Positions 1 to 9,917 of a DNA stretch of 64,000 nt are shown one piece after another. Position 1 is the stretch's first letter. Each line of letters opens with the position of its first letter. The position numbers and the translations under genes were made by a program. The notes below the pieces were generated by a model. The model was not told the DNA's origin. It did no database searches and saw nothing but the letters and a program-made list of their open reading frames with translations. The stretch covers positions 22,665-86,664 of the forward strand of contig CAJJBN010000019.1 in NCBI GenBank assembly GCA_905182435.1. Reading direction: 5' to 3'. The stretch comes from Opitutaceae bacterium BACL24 MAG-120322-bin51 (lineage in GTDB: Bacteria; Verrucomicrobiota; Verrucomicrobiia; Opitutales; Coraliomargaritaceae).

Positions 1-160
1 CTTTCATCAACTCGAACGCGGACACGTCTACGTCGATGAATCTGGCGAAGCGCACGCCCTAATCCTCGCTCACGTCGAGAATGCCAAAGGCGCCATTCGC
101 TATGGCGACGGCATCCCATCCGGTGATGCAGGTCACCGCGGACACAAGAAACGCAAATAA
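1..160 (+). CDS. 3' end of an unrecognised protein gene (partial)
   Basis: An open frame runs from the left edge (codons starting at base 2) to a TAA at 158-160 and gives the last 52 residues of a protein. The tail is Gly/His/Lys-rich and ends in the basic stretch HRGHKKRK. I do not recognise the family. A strong terminator follows 28 bases after the stop, which supports this as a true gene end. The start and most of the gene lie outside the window. Confidence 0.6.
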   Translation, partial: FHQLERGHVYVDESGEAHALILAHVENAKGAIRYGDGIPSGDAGHRGHKKRK

Positions 161-188
161 TACAGTCGCTAAAACTTCGATTGCACAG

Positions 189-217
189 CGTCGCCCCGAA
201 ACGGGCGACGTTTTTTT
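189..217 (+). terminator. Rho-independent terminator
   Basis: An 8-bp perfect stem (CGTCGCCC pairing with GGGCGACG) closes a 6-nt loop and is followed by seven T residues. It lies just downstream of the partial gene at 1-160 and should end that transcript. Confidence 0.85.
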
Positions 218-249
218 ACGCCGACTAATACCGACCAGTTCCCGGCACC

Positions 250-600
250 ATGCGAAGGCCCATCAAAATCCATCGGTTGTATAACGGTGGCAGCGGAGCC
301 ATTCTCCCATCGATTAGGATCCAGTCCCGCTTTCACCTTCGGTTGCTTCAAAAAGTCGGCTGGATTCGATAACTCCTGCCAAACCACGGGGAGAAAAGTG
401 GCGCCGCGCTCACACAGCAACGGCCCCCGAGTATTCGTGACCAGCATGCGGCTCGATGATTGCCTTTGGACAGACGTCGAAGTTCGGCGCGTCTGCCCAA
501 AACCGATCAACGACTGAGGCGACGCTTTCCCTATTTGCTGGGTAAAAATGTCCAGCGGCGGCGGGTTCTCGTATAATGCCAATATTAAGCTCCTTGCTTA
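250..600 (-). pseudogene. Deletion-fused remnant: MEMO1-like N-terminus joined to AMMECR1-like C-terminus
   Basis: On the minus strand, around 571-433, one frame encodes a MEMO1-family N-terminus (REPAAAGHFYP, then PKAIIEPHAGHEYSG). At about 430 the homology jumps frame into the C-terminus of an AMMECR1-domain protein (RGATFLPVVWQEL, then VKAGLDPNRW). MEMO1, AMMECR1 and a radical SAM protein form the 'AmmeMemoRadiSam' gene set in many bacteria, so this looks like two neighbouring genes collapsed by one internal deletion. The frames do not match at the junction and no single product can be made. An AAGGAG ribosome-site-like sequence survives upstream near 585-595. The rest of 601-851 holds no gene I can support. 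Confidence 0.6.
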
Positions 601-851
601 GCCACTCGAGGAATTAATATAAGAACAATTTCCCCGACTTCAAATCGCCCCCCCCATTGATTTACGGATAATAAAGAGTACACTGTACTAATCAAGCCAG
701 CGCGATTCTACCAATAACCTAACGCCTAATTACCATGATAAAAACAGACTGATCCGATTGGGAAGACCAGACGTGACACAATCAACCTGCGGAAATTCCT
801 CTGAAGGCTGCGCGAGTCCTCTAATTCGAATGCGGCTTTATTTTTCAATTG

Positions 852-1724
852 ATGCCAAAGATTCTCCACATTTCAGATCTGCACTTTGGGCCAGCCTATT
901 TGCCTGAGGCAGGTGAGGCATTGCAAGCGATCGCCCCCTCCCTCGATCCGGACGTTATTGTAATTAGCGGAGACTTTACACAGCGAGCCAAACGACAGCA
1001 ATTTGAGCAGGCACGGCGCTTCGTCGATCGTCTGCCTAAAGTGCCGATGCTGCTAATTCCAGGTAATCATGACGTGCCACTCTACCGAGTCGCGGAGCGC
1101 TGGATGAGGCCACATGATTTATACCGCGAACTGATCTGCCCCGACCTAAACCCAGTGTTACAAATCGACGGCTTGATATTGCTCGGCATTGATTCGACTT
1201 CGCCGCGACGCACGATCTCCAACGGTCGCGTGCATCAGGATCAATTAGAACGTTGCGCGGAACTATTCGCCGAACTACCGCCCGAAACCATGCGAATCGT
1301 GGTGGCGCATCACCACTTCGCTCCGTGCCCAGACTACATCCATGATCGCACTATGCCTAAAGCACGACGCGCGATCGATAGTTTCGTCGAACAGGGAGTG
1401 GAAATGATCCTCGGCGGGCACCTGCACCGGTCCTACATCGGCAATTCGCTGGATTTTTTCCCGGGTACCAATCGGGATCGTGGCATCACCATCGTGCAAT
1501 GCGGAACCACCACTTCAAGCCGCGGCCGAGGCCGCGAGCGTAACGAAAACACCTTTAACCTGATCGATGTAGTACCCCATCTATTGACCGTTATTCATTA
1601 CCTATACTTCGAGAAGACAGGAAAGTTCGCCCCCATTAGCCAGCACCTCTTTCCGCGAATGGGACGGCCCGGCGGGCCAGCACATTTGGCCGCAGCTAAT
1701 CCCTTCACAACAACGGAATCATGA
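852..1724 (+). CDS. Calcineurin-like metallophosphoesterase (class III phosphodiesterase type)
   Basis: A 290-residue cytoplasmic metallophosphoesterase. All motifs of the dinuclear-metal fold are present: DLH (residues 9-11), GD (40-41), GNHD (71-74), the His of AHHHF (about 153) and GGHLH (188-192). This family includes cAMP phosphodiesterases and phospholipid-head-group or UDP-sugar hydrolases; the substrate cannot be read from the sequence. I start at the ATG at 852; a TTG three bases upstream is also possible. The stop overlaps the next gene by four bases (ATGA), and the following three genes are membrane-lipid genes, so a role in lipid-phosphate turnover is plausible but inferred. Confidence 0.85.
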   Translation: MPKILHISDLHFGPAYLPEAGEALQAIAPSLDPDVIVISGDFTQRAKRQQFEQARRFVDRLPKVPMLLIPGNHDVPLYRVAERWMRPHDLYRELICPDLNPVLQIDGLILLGIDSTSPRRTISNGRVHQDQLERCAELFAELPPETMRIVVAHHHFAPCPDYIHDRTMPKARRAIDSFVEQGVEMILGGHLHRSYIGNSLDFFPGTNRDRGITIVQCGTTTSSRGRGRERNENTFNLIDVVPHLLTVIHYLYFEKTGKFAPISQHLFPRMGRPGGPAHLAAANPFTTTES

Positions 1725-2470
1725 CTGCGCTCAAGAAAATTGGTGGCGAAAAACGAAAGCTGGTTATTCTGGCGGTCGCAGTGGCGGTCGGCGCGGCGCT
1801 TACTTGGTATGTGAAAAACTATGTTTCGCTGGAGGCGCTGGTCGCACAGGAAGAGAAAGTCCGTGAGGCGATCGATCGACGACCGTGGCGTTCGTTCGCG
1901 CTGGGCCTCGTTATTTACTCGGTCGTCTCGCTGGTGCCCGGCACTTCAGGAAAGTCTGTCGTATTCGCCTGGCTGTTTGGATTCTGGCAAGGCCTCGCAC
2001 TTATAATCCTTGGCCTTACCACCGCCGCGATGGTGATTTTCAACCTCAGCCGCTACGTTTTCCAGGACTGGATCAAGCGCCGCTATGGGCGTTTTCTCGC
2101 GGGGCTGGACAAGCACCTGCACCGAGAAGGCGCCTTTTATTTGTTAACCCTGCGCATGGCACATTTCCCGTTCACCATCGTCAATCTCGTCAGCGGCGCC
2201 AGCGGGGTGCGGACTCAAACTTTTTGTTGGACTACGTGCGTCGGCTTAGTGCCCGGATCAGCGGTGTTCGCCTACGTCGGGATCCGCATGCCGTCGCTGA
2301 ACGAACTGTCCACCCACGGCGCCGGCTCTTTATTCGACAAACCACTCATCGCGGCGCTCGCCACCAGCGCGGCCTTCCCTTTCGCATTTCGATTCGTCGC
2401 TCGGAAACTGGGACTACTCAAAGATAAAGACGGCGGCCCCGACAGTCTAGCCACCGACCAATCATCCTAA
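1721..2470 (+). CDS. TVP38/TMEM64 (VTT/SNARE-associated, DedA-like) membrane protein
   Basis: A 249-residue inner-membrane protein with a short charged N-terminus, a first transmembrane helix at about 13-32 and further hydrophobic segments after residue 55. The VTT-family core is visible in the SVVSLVPGTSGK segment and in the F-x-x-LRMAHFPFTIVN region. Family members are related to DedA proteins and are associated with lipid scrambling or flipping, notably of undecaprenyl phosphate or phosphatidylethanolamine in studied relatives. It overlaps the phosphoesterase by four bases and precedes cdsA by five, so it is almost certainly co-translated with the phospholipid genes. The exact substrate is unknown. 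Confidence 0.8.
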   Translation: MTALKKIGGEKRKLVILAVAVAVGAALTWYVKNYVSLEALVAQEEKVREAIDRRPWRSFALGLVIYSVVSLVPGTSGKSVVFAWLFGFWQGLALIILGLTTAAMVIFNLSRYVFQDWIKRRYGRFLAGLDKHLHREGAFYLLTLRMAHFPFTIVNLVSGASGVRTQTFCWTTCVGLVPGSAVFAYVGIRMPSLNELSTHGAGSLFDKPLIAALATSAAFPFAFRFVARKLGLLKDKDGGPDSLATDQSS

Positions 2471-2475
2471 CTTGA

Positions 2476-3432
2476 ATGCTTATGATCACGTTCCCCTCCA
2501 CCACTCTCCTCTGGCTTCTCGGTGCACTGCTGGCCGCTCTCGTCGCGGGATCGGTGGCGCGTTTTGCCAGCCTGCGCAATGCCGACGAGACTTTACGGCG
2601 CAAGCGCCTTGCTAGCCTCCGCACGTGGTGGATTCTGGCTATCGTGTGGGGCGGTTGCCTGTTGTTGGGGCATTTGGGCATCTGCCTGCTACTGACTGTC
2701 GTCAGCATCGTGGCCTTCTACGAATACGCCGGACTGCTCGGCATACGCGAAAGCCAACGCCCTGCGGTGTTAGCGGCCTATGCCATCGCAGTGATTAATT
2801 ATTTGCTCATCCTGTTTAATCAGGCGGCGGCCTTTGTCGTCTTCGTTCCCCTCGGTGCCCTCGCGATTGTCTCAGTGGTGCAGATCCTTCAAGGGCAGGC
2901 CAAAGACTACATCCGCATCACCAGCGGGATCTTCTGGGGCATGATGACTTTGTTCTATGGGATGGGACACGCGGCCTACCTCTTTATCCATCCCGCTTTC
3001 GCGGGCGGCCCCGCCGGTCCGGCCGGTTGGTTTCTCTATTTGATGATCCTGACTGAATCCAACGACATTTTCCAAGCACTGGTCGGGCGCTCAATCGGTG
3101 CTGACAAACGGCACCTAATTACACCCACCCTATCGCCGAATAAAACCTGGCAAGGGTTTTTCAGCGGTCTGCTAGCAACCCTCGCTCTGGCGATCTTACT
3201 GGCCCCTTGGCTGACGACTCTCAATCACATAAAAGAGCCGTTGCTGCTGGGACTGGTGGTCGCGATCGCTGGCTTTTTTGGCGATATAAACATGTCGGGC
3301 ATCAAACGAGACAGCGGCGTCAAGGACGGCAGTCACTTACTACCGGGGATGGGCGGTTTAGTCGACCGGATCGACAGCCTCACCTTTACCGCGCCGGCTT
3401 TTGTTTATTTATTGGGAGCGTGGCTCGTATGA
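2476..3432 (+). CDS. cdsA: Phosphatidate cytidylyltransferase (CdsA family)
   Basis: Makes CDP-diacylglycerol from phosphatidate and CTP at the inner membrane, the branch point for bacterial phospholipids. The 318-residue polytopic protein ends with the CdsA signature at about 274-301: SGIKR, VKDGS and then GMGG-x-x-DRIDS. The usual GHGG is GMGG here, so the signature His is replaced. The sequence is longer at the N-terminus than the minimal enzyme, with a helix pair before residue 60. It overlaps the next gene by four bases (ATGA), and together they supply CDP-DAG and use it. Confidence 0.85.
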   Translation: MLMITFPSTTLLWLLGALLAALVAGSVARFASLRNADETLRRKRLASLRTWWILAIVWGGCLLLGHLGICLLLTVVSIVAFYEYAGLLGIRESQRPAVLAAYAIAVINYLLILFNQAAAFVVFVPLGALAIVSVVQILQGQAKDYIRITSGIFWGMMTLFYGMGHAAYLFIHPAFAGGPAGPAGWFLYLMILTESNDIFQALVGRSIGADKRHLITPTLSPNKTWQGFFSGLLATLALAILLAPWLTTLNHIKEPLLLGLVVAIAGFFGDINMSGIKRDSGVKDGSHLLPGMGGLVDRIDSLTFTAPAFVYLLGAWLV

Positions 3433-4043
3433 AAAACGAGGCACGTATAGACCGATTCGTCACAATCCCAAATATCATCTGCCTGCTCCGTATGCTGGGG
3501 TCCATCGTGCTGGTGGTGCTGGCGGTCAACGGCCGCGATCAGGTGTTTTTATGGCTGTTTGTCGGCCTTGCGATGAGCGATTGGGTCGATGGCAAACTGG
3601 CGAGCCTACTCAATCAACGCTCGGTGTGGGGACCCAGCCTCGACAGCTGGGCCGACGCAGCGCTTTACCTCGCCTTGCTGATCGGCGCGGTCTTGCTGCG
3701 CGGGGATGTGTTGCAGTCGGAATTGCAGTGGATCCTGCCAGCGCTGGGCAGCTACGCACTTTCTACCCTTGCTGGTTATTGGAAATATCGGCGCTGGCCA
3801 AGCTACCATACCCGCGCCGCCAAGACTTCGTGGTTTCTTATTTTAGTCGGCGCCGGATGCCTGCTCGGCGGCTGGAACTTGTGGCCACTACGCATCGCGC
3901 TAGCCGCCGTGATCCTGACCAACCTCGAAGCATTGCTCATTACAACTTTGGCACCGGGCTGGCGGAGCGATGTGCAATCGGTGTTCCAGATCCTGCGCGA
4001 GCGCGCTCGGCACACAGTGAAAAAAAAGCACCCTCATCGATGA
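3429..4043 (+). CDS. CDP-alcohol phosphatidyltransferase family membrane enzyme
   Basis: Transfers a phosphatidyl group from CDP-DAG to an alcohol such as glycerol-3-phosphate, serine or inositol phosphate. The 204-residue protein has the family metal and substrate motif: D54-G55, A58, G68, D72 and D76 in the correct spacing. The Arg that normally follows the Ala is Ser59 here. I start at the ATG that overlaps the cdsA stop (ATGA), not at the longer frame beginning inside cdsA. Size and the VTIPN-x-x-CLLR start resemble PgsA-type enzymes, but the acceptor alcohol is not decided by sequence. Confidence 0.8.
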   Translation: MKNEARIDRFVTIPNIICLLRMLGSIVLVVLAVNGRDQVFLWLFVGLAMSDWVDGKLASLLNQRSVWGPSLDSWADAALYLALLIGAVLLRGDVLQSELQWILPALGSYALSTLAGYWKYRRWPSYHTRAAKTSWFLILVGAGCLLGGWNLWPLRIALAAVILTNLEALLITTLAPGWRSDVQSVFQILRERARHTVKKKHPHR

Positions 4044-4088
4044 TAATTATTTACCTAAGCGATTCCGCCGATTGACGCAGTGCGTAGA

Positions 4089-4980
4089 ATGCCTCATGAA
4101 ACAGGAATGTCAGCACTTACACTCCAAACTATCGGCACACGAACTTCCAAATGGGGCGAAGGTCCGATCTGGTGGCAGGATCAACTTATCTACGTCGACA
4201 TCGAAGCGCACACACTGATCCGCTTGGATCCTGAAACCGGTACTGAGCAAACCTGGAATGTCGGCGAGCGCATCGGCACCGTCGTGCCGCGCGACCAGCG
4301 GCGGCGTGCTCTACGCCGGCGACACCGGTATCGTGGCGCTCGATTTAAGCACCGGCGCCAAGCAAGCCTTAGCCGACCCCGAGCCCGAGAAACGCGCGAC
4401 CAACCGTTTCAACGACGGCAAATGCGACCCCGCGGGCCGCTTCTGGGCAGGTACCCTCAGCCTCGTTAAAAATATCGGCGACGCCAACCTCTACATGCTC
4501 GATACCGACGGCAACCTGCAGCTCAAAGTCGACGAAGTGACCAATTCGAACGGCATTTGCTGGAGCGCCGATGCCACCACGATGTATTACATCGACACCA
4601 TGACCAAGCAGATCCGCGCCTACGATTACGACAACGCCAGCGGCGCGATCAGCAACGCCACTATCGCGGTCGATACTGGTGATCACGGTTACGCTAGCTC
4701 CCCAGACGGCATGACGATCGACGCCAACGGTAACCTCTGGGTGGCGTTTTGCCACGGTGGCTGCGTCTCTTGCTTTGATCCGACTACCGGCAAAGAACTT
4801 CGCAAAGTGGAACTACCTTGTCTCGAAACCACTGCCTGCGCCTTTGGCGGGCCGAACCTCGATCGCTTGTTCGTCACCACCGGGATTCACAGTAAACTCG
4901 AAGAAGCCGACGCCGGCAAAGTCTTCGTGATCGACGGCCTCGGCGTACAAGGCGTGCCCGCGTTTGCTTACAAGGGCTAA
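4089..4980 (+). pseudogene. SMP-30/gluconolactonase/regucalcin family protein, frameshifted
   Basis: A six-bladed beta-propeller lactonase split over two frames. The first frame gives the start, including GEGPIWW with the metal-binding Glu, up to VGERIGTVVP; the second resumes at TSGGVLYAGDTGIVAL and runs to the TAA at 4980. The switch lies at about 4287-4293, where one base is extra or two are missing. Later family landmarks are intact: NRFNDGKCDPAGRFWAGT, NSNGICWS and SPDGMTIDANGNLWVA. Starts at 4089 or 4107 are both possible. The family hydrolyses sugar lactones or related esters. Whether the lesion is real or an assembly error cannot be told here. Confidence 0.75.
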
Positions 4981-5036
4981 GGTCAATCGGGGATCAACCC
5001 GCGCGCGACCACATAACCAAGATCAATCACGTAACA

Positions 5037-5274
5037 GACCGTAGCGACTGGCTTTACGCCAGGAGTCACATAACTCAAGGTCAATTACCCCGCATAACAG
5101 ATACCCAATCGCGGGATCAACCCGCTCGCGACGATTCAATCGGGCTGGCACCATTTCTTGAAGATACCGCGCATGCTAGCCGCATGACTCAACATACGCG
5201 GACCACGCAGAGGTGGTCCCTCCCGAATCTTTTCAGCCCTAGTTGGGGAGGGACGAGCTCCGCCTCGGCCGTTC
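5037..5274. repeat. Long intergenic direct repeat, copy A, with REP-like hairpins
   Basis: This 238-bp block recurs at 5968-6206 at roughly 90 percent identity by eye. It starts with a GTAG-headed hairpin (GTAGCGACTGG with GCCAGGAGTC), continues with a TCGCGGG/CCCGCTCGCGA hairpin near 5110-5140, and ends with an inverted pair of GGAG-class hairpins (5200-5223, loop GCAGAG; 5247-5270, loop CTCCGC). The stretch 4981-5036 holds another copy of the ATCAACCCGC hairpin. No coding potential was seen. Confidence 0.85.
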
Positions 5275-5295
5275 GAGGCCGCTGAGCACGTGTCA

Positions 5296-5565
5296 TTAGC
5301 TAAACAGTTCACTGTGCGAGCCCATGCGCACTAGAATCAAGGCGCTTTCCTCGACCTTGTAGATCAACAGCCAATCGGGCGAGATATGGCATTCGCGGTG
5401 GCCGACGTAATTGCCCGTCAAGGCGTGGTCTCGGTTGCGTTCTGGCAGCGGCGCTTCCGCTTGCAGCGTCCGTATAATCAGAGCCAACTTATCGAGATCG
5501 TGCCCCGCAGAAAAAAGCTTTTTGAAGTCCTTCTTGAATCTACTCTTGCGGACAAGTTGGAGCAT
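5296..5565 (-). CDS. yafQ: YafQ-type mRNA interferase toxin (RelE/ParE superfamily)
   Basis: An 89-residue ribosome-dependent endoribonuclease of a type II toxin-antitoxin pair. It aligns with E. coli YafQ with a constant offset of three residues, and all the key positions are kept: His47, His60, Asp64, Trp65, Arg80, His84 and Phe88 (motifs RDHALTG, CHISPDWLLIY and RMGSHSELF). The first base of its ATG is the last base of the antitoxin stop (TAATG), so translation is coupled. The frame is complete and free of lesions, unlike the other toxin locus in this window. It lies between two long direct repeats. Confidence 0.9.
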   Translation of the reverse strand: MLQLVRKSRFKKDFKKLFSAGHDLDKLALIIRTLQAEAPLPERNRDHALTGNYVGHRECHISPDWLLIYKVEESALILVRMGSHSELFS

Positions 5566-5756
5566 TAGTCCTGAAGCTCTTTTAAAAGGTCTTCGACTGT
5601 CTCAACACGCGGCAGGTCGTCGGTAGGCTCACGCATCGCTTCAAGCGTCTCTGCGTTGGGCTGGTGGCGTGCAAAATCGAGCACCTTACCACGCTCGTCT
5701 TCGGGCAGACGCTGTATTTCTTCGATAATTTGTGCGGCATTCATAATTTCTAACAT
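5565..5756 (-). CDS. Antitoxin partner of the YafQ-type toxin
   Basis: A 63-residue acidic protein immediately upstream of the toxin and sharing one base with it. The N-terminal part (MNAAQIIEEIQRLPEDERGK-like) resembles short antitoxins of the DUF2281/addiction type rather than classical RelB/DinJ; the C-terminus is acidic and probably disordered (VETVEDLLKELQD), the part that usually wraps the toxin. I start at the ATG at 5756; an ATG at 5744 is also possible, and a longer frame to 5813 is less likely. It should neutralise the toxin and autoregulate the pair. Confidence 0.75.
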   Translation of the reverse strand: MLEIMNAAQIIEEIQRLPEDERGKVLDFARHQPNAETLEAMREPTDDLPRVETVEDLLKELQD

Positions 5757-5788
5757 GACGATATTTCGGGGTTCTTCAAGCTTCGAGA

Positions 5789-5819
5789 TTCGATGCCAAA
5801 TGGGCAGTTTCACATCGAA
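5789..5819 (-). promoter_or_regulatory. Inverted repeat upstream of the toxin-antitoxin pair
   Basis: TTCGATG (5789-5795) and CATCGAA (5813-5819) form a perfect 7-bp inverted repeat spaced by 17 bases, about 35-60 bases ahead of the antitoxin start. Type II antitoxins commonly bind such sites to repress their own operon; that role is inferred. Confidence 0.4.
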
Positions 5820-5967
5820 TCAAAAGCTCCCTAAATAACAGGAAACGATCCAGTGAATCTTTCCTTTATTGAAGAGAATGATTGGAAGCATGAACGAAGC
5901 ATAAAAACCTTGAGATGCCGATGACTCAGAGCGCCAAACTCCCCGATCTCACGATCGAGTCCACCAA

Positions 5968-6206
5968 GACCGTAGCGACTGGCTTTACGCCAGGAGTCAC
6001 ATAACCCAAGGTCAATCACCCCGCACAACAGATCCCCAATCGCGGGATCAACCCGCTCGCGACGATTCTATCGGGCTGGCACCATTTCTTAAAGATACCG
6101 CGCATGCATAGCTGCATGGCTCAACATACGCGGACCACGCAGAGGTGGTCCCTCCCGAATCTTTCCAGCCCTAGTTGGGGAGGGACGAGCTCCGCCTCGG
6201 CCGTTC
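5968..6206. repeat. Long intergenic direct repeat, copy B
   Basis: The second copy of the block at 5037-5274, in the same orientation, with the same hairpin order. The two copies flank the YafQ toxin-antitoxin genes, so the 0.5-kb cassette could be lost by recombination between them, or could have been carried in with them. The stretch 5820-5967 shows no gene. Confidence 0.85.
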
Positions 6207-6355
6207 ATCGTACTGTCATAATAAGTGCATAGCTGCATGGCTCGACATACGCGGACCACGCGGAGGTGGTCCCTCCCGAATCTTTCCAGCCCGAGTTCGG
6301 GAGGGACGAGCTCCGCCTCGTCCGTTCATTGTACTGTCATAATAAGTGCATACGG
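6110..6355. repeat. Tandem 120-bp duplication of the GGAG-class hairpin pair
   Basis: The end of copy B is followed by a second version of the same segment: the element from CATAGCTGCATGG through the hairpin pair to CTGTCATAATAAGTGCATA occurs twice with a 120-bp period. In the second copy the outer arm reads GGACGAG with CTCGTCC, restoring perfect pairing that is broken in copies A and B (CTCGGCC). 6356-6598 carries no gene I can support apart from the thrS leader. Confidence 0.8.
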
Positions 6356-6598
6356 CGCATGCTTTATGATCAATGGCGTGACTACACGGTCAATTAACTG
6401 TTACGGCACACGATGATCGGTGCGATAGACACGCATCCCACCACTGTGCCACCCGCACAACAACGAACATTGCCCACAGATCTAATACCAGATCAAAGCG
6501 CTGACAGCACTCATTCAAGCGGCGCACTGCGCAAAGCGGCTTCTTTCCAGGATTGACACTTTAAGGTCTAACGCCTGATTTCTTGGCCCTTAAATATT

Positions 6599-8449
<1,851 letters not shown>

Positions 8450-8494
8450 ACGTCGAGCCGACGAGCGCTCCGGCTTAGGCAGTGAATCTTTTAC

Positions 8495-8541
8495 CAACAG
8501 CGTGATCAGAGCATAAGCTCCGATCACGCTGTTGTATTTTT
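8495..8541 (+). terminator. Rho-independent terminator of thrS
   Basis: CAACAGCGTGATC pairs with GATCACGCTGTTG, with a further GAGC/GCTC pair near the loop, followed by TATTTTTATA. It is an almost perfect 17-bp hairpin 45 bases after the thrS stop. Confidence 0.85.
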
Positions 8542-8598
8542 ATAGGCTCAATTGGCTTACAATTTGCAATCGGCACGAAATCCGCTCAACAGGATCGC

Positions 8599-8799
8599 AT
8601 GAAACATTATTTAGCTACTTTGCTCGCTGTTTTCTCTGTCGTTACAACTGCCAGTGCCCATACCACAGGCCACGCGACTGAAAGCGCGCAAACAGCCCAA
8701 CATATACTCACATCACCCGATCATCTCTTAATGCTCGGCTCAATTTTAGTCGTGGCTGGCGCATTTGGATATAAGCGGCTGCAAGCTCGCAAAATTTAA
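8599..8799 (+). CDS. Small exported single-pass membrane protein, unknown function
   Basis: A 66-residue protein with a Sec-type signal peptide (cleavage expected after TASA, near residue 20), a short His/Thr-rich outer segment (AHTTGHATESAQTAQH) and one transmembrane helix (about 44-60) before a basic tail, KRLQARKI. AGGA lies five bases before the ATG. I do not recognise the family; the fold resembles a truncated His-containing metal-related membrane protein such as the HupE N-terminus, but that is weak. It stands alone between thrS and the yhbY-like gene. Confidence 0.6.
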   Translation: MKHYLATLLAVFSVVTTASAHTTGHATESAQTAQHILTSPDHLLMLGSILVVAGAFGYKRLQARKI

Positions 8800-8908
8800 A
8801 CGAGCTGCAAGCGCATCAAATTGACCTCGAAATGATGTAATAATAATTTCGACCCGGTGAAATTCAAAGTTCGACGTTCGGCCTTCGATGCTCGATGTTC
8901 ACTTGATC

Positions 8909-9202
8909 ATGGAAGAAAGCACATCACTCACTAGCGCCGAAAAGAAAGAACTCCGCGGCATTGGCCAACGACTCAAGCCGCATCTCCACATTGGCAAACA
9001 GGGCCTCAGCTTGACTGTTTCGAATGAAATCGAAACCGCGCTGGCGAAAAACGGCCTGATCAAGATCCGTTTTGAAGCAGATCGCGCTAAGATCAAAGAA
9101 TACTGCGAAGACATTGCCAAGACACGCAGCTGTGAGCATATCGGTGGCGTTGGTAAGACCAGCATCTTTTTCCGTGAAATGGCTGAAGAAGTCAGTCAGT
9201 AG
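8909..9202 (+). CDS. yhbY: YhbY/CRM-domain RNA-binding protein
   Basis: A 97-residue protein made of one CRM (CRS1-YhbY) domain, which binds RNA and in E. coli is associated with pre-50S ribosomal particles. The family landmarks are LRGIGQRLKPHLHIGKQGL (with the basic IGKQG turn) and GLIKIRF. The longer frame starting at 8888 adds seven residues; I prefer the ATG at 8909 because the CRM domain starts a few residues later. It is followed within 40 bases by a terminator, so it is monocistronic. Confidence 0.85.
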   Translation: MEESTSLTSAEKKELRGIGQRLKPHLHIGKQGLSLTVSNEIETALAKNGLIKIRFEADRAKIKEYCEDIAKTRSCEHIGGVGKTSIFFREMAEEVSQ

Positions 9203-9239
9203 TTATACTGAATCACCTTGGGGCTTCCTCTTTCCCGAT

Positions 9240-9270
9240 GACGGCATGCCAAAAGGCCTGCCGTCTTTTT
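9240..9270 (+). terminator. Rho-independent terminator after the yhbY-like gene
   Basis: GACGGCA pairs with TGCCGTC around a 12-nt loop, with an inner GGC/GCC-like pairing, and is followed directly by TTTTT. Confidence 0.8.
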
Positions 9271-9369
9271 ATGTCACGATAGCAAGTAGTACGCAAGCGC
9301 CACAACTGGACCGATACAACTGGCACCCTGTACACCCACTGACTAGACGACAGCTAGTGATACACCAGA

Positions 9370-9780
9370 TTACCCCCAAAATAAGATAAAAGGGATCGAA
9401 ATTACTAGGCTAATCGCTGCTATTATCGCACAGAAAGTTACCTGCACTAAGAATCCCATTACAGAACCAATCGGCTTTTTACGCTTGGTGTTCATCCAGC
9501 GGCCAAAAAGTAATATACCCACCACAAAAAGGATGCACCACTCCAAGAGGCGACCATTTACCCCAGCGATCAAAACTTGTGAAGCCAACACACTTTCACA
9601 TAGAAAATCCACAGTAAGGTGAACAAAGAATAAGACAAATAGGAGTGAGTAAGCTTTCCAATAGCGCAGATTCCTGCGGCAAACCAACCGATAGGCCCAC
9701 TGCAAGACCACTGAGACGATCAGCAGCACAGTCGCTACTGCTGAAAACTCGACATACCAAGGAAGATTAATATTTAACAT
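9370..9780 (-). CDS. Hypothetical four-helix membrane protein
   Basis: A 136-residue protein with about four hydrophobic segments (residues 8-28, 42-62, 70-92 and 108-134) separated by short basic loops (YRLVCRRNLRYWK, RWMNTKRKKP). No known family is recognised. The coding region and its upstream stretch (9781-9860) are clearly richer in A/T than the neighbours, which hints at a different origin. It is convergent with the yhbY-like gene and divergent from the nuclease gene. Confidence 0.55.
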   Translation of the reverse strand: MLNINLPWYVEFSAVATVLLIVSVVLQWAYRLVCRRNLRYWKAYSLLFVLFFVHLTVDFLCESVLASQVLIAGVNGRLLEWCILFVVGILLFGRWMNTKRKKPIGSVMGFLVQVTFCAIIAAISLVISIPFILFWG

Positions 9781-9917
9781 AATTTAATAATGAGATTAAA
9801 TAATTCATTACAGATTTAATTATATACAAATCTAAAAATAGTTAACCAAGTCGTTTCACTTTTTTTTAACAGCTACTTTCACTTGCGGTAGCCCCTGCCG
9901 TGACCCAACATATCAGA

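Noticed and set aside
4981..6355. Repeats considered as a CRISPR array
   Set aside because: Units are long and palindromic, spacing is not CRISPR-like and no cas genes are present.
6417..6598. Possible T-box or attenuator upstream of thrS
   Set aside because: No antiterminator/terminator pair or specifier loop could be recognised.
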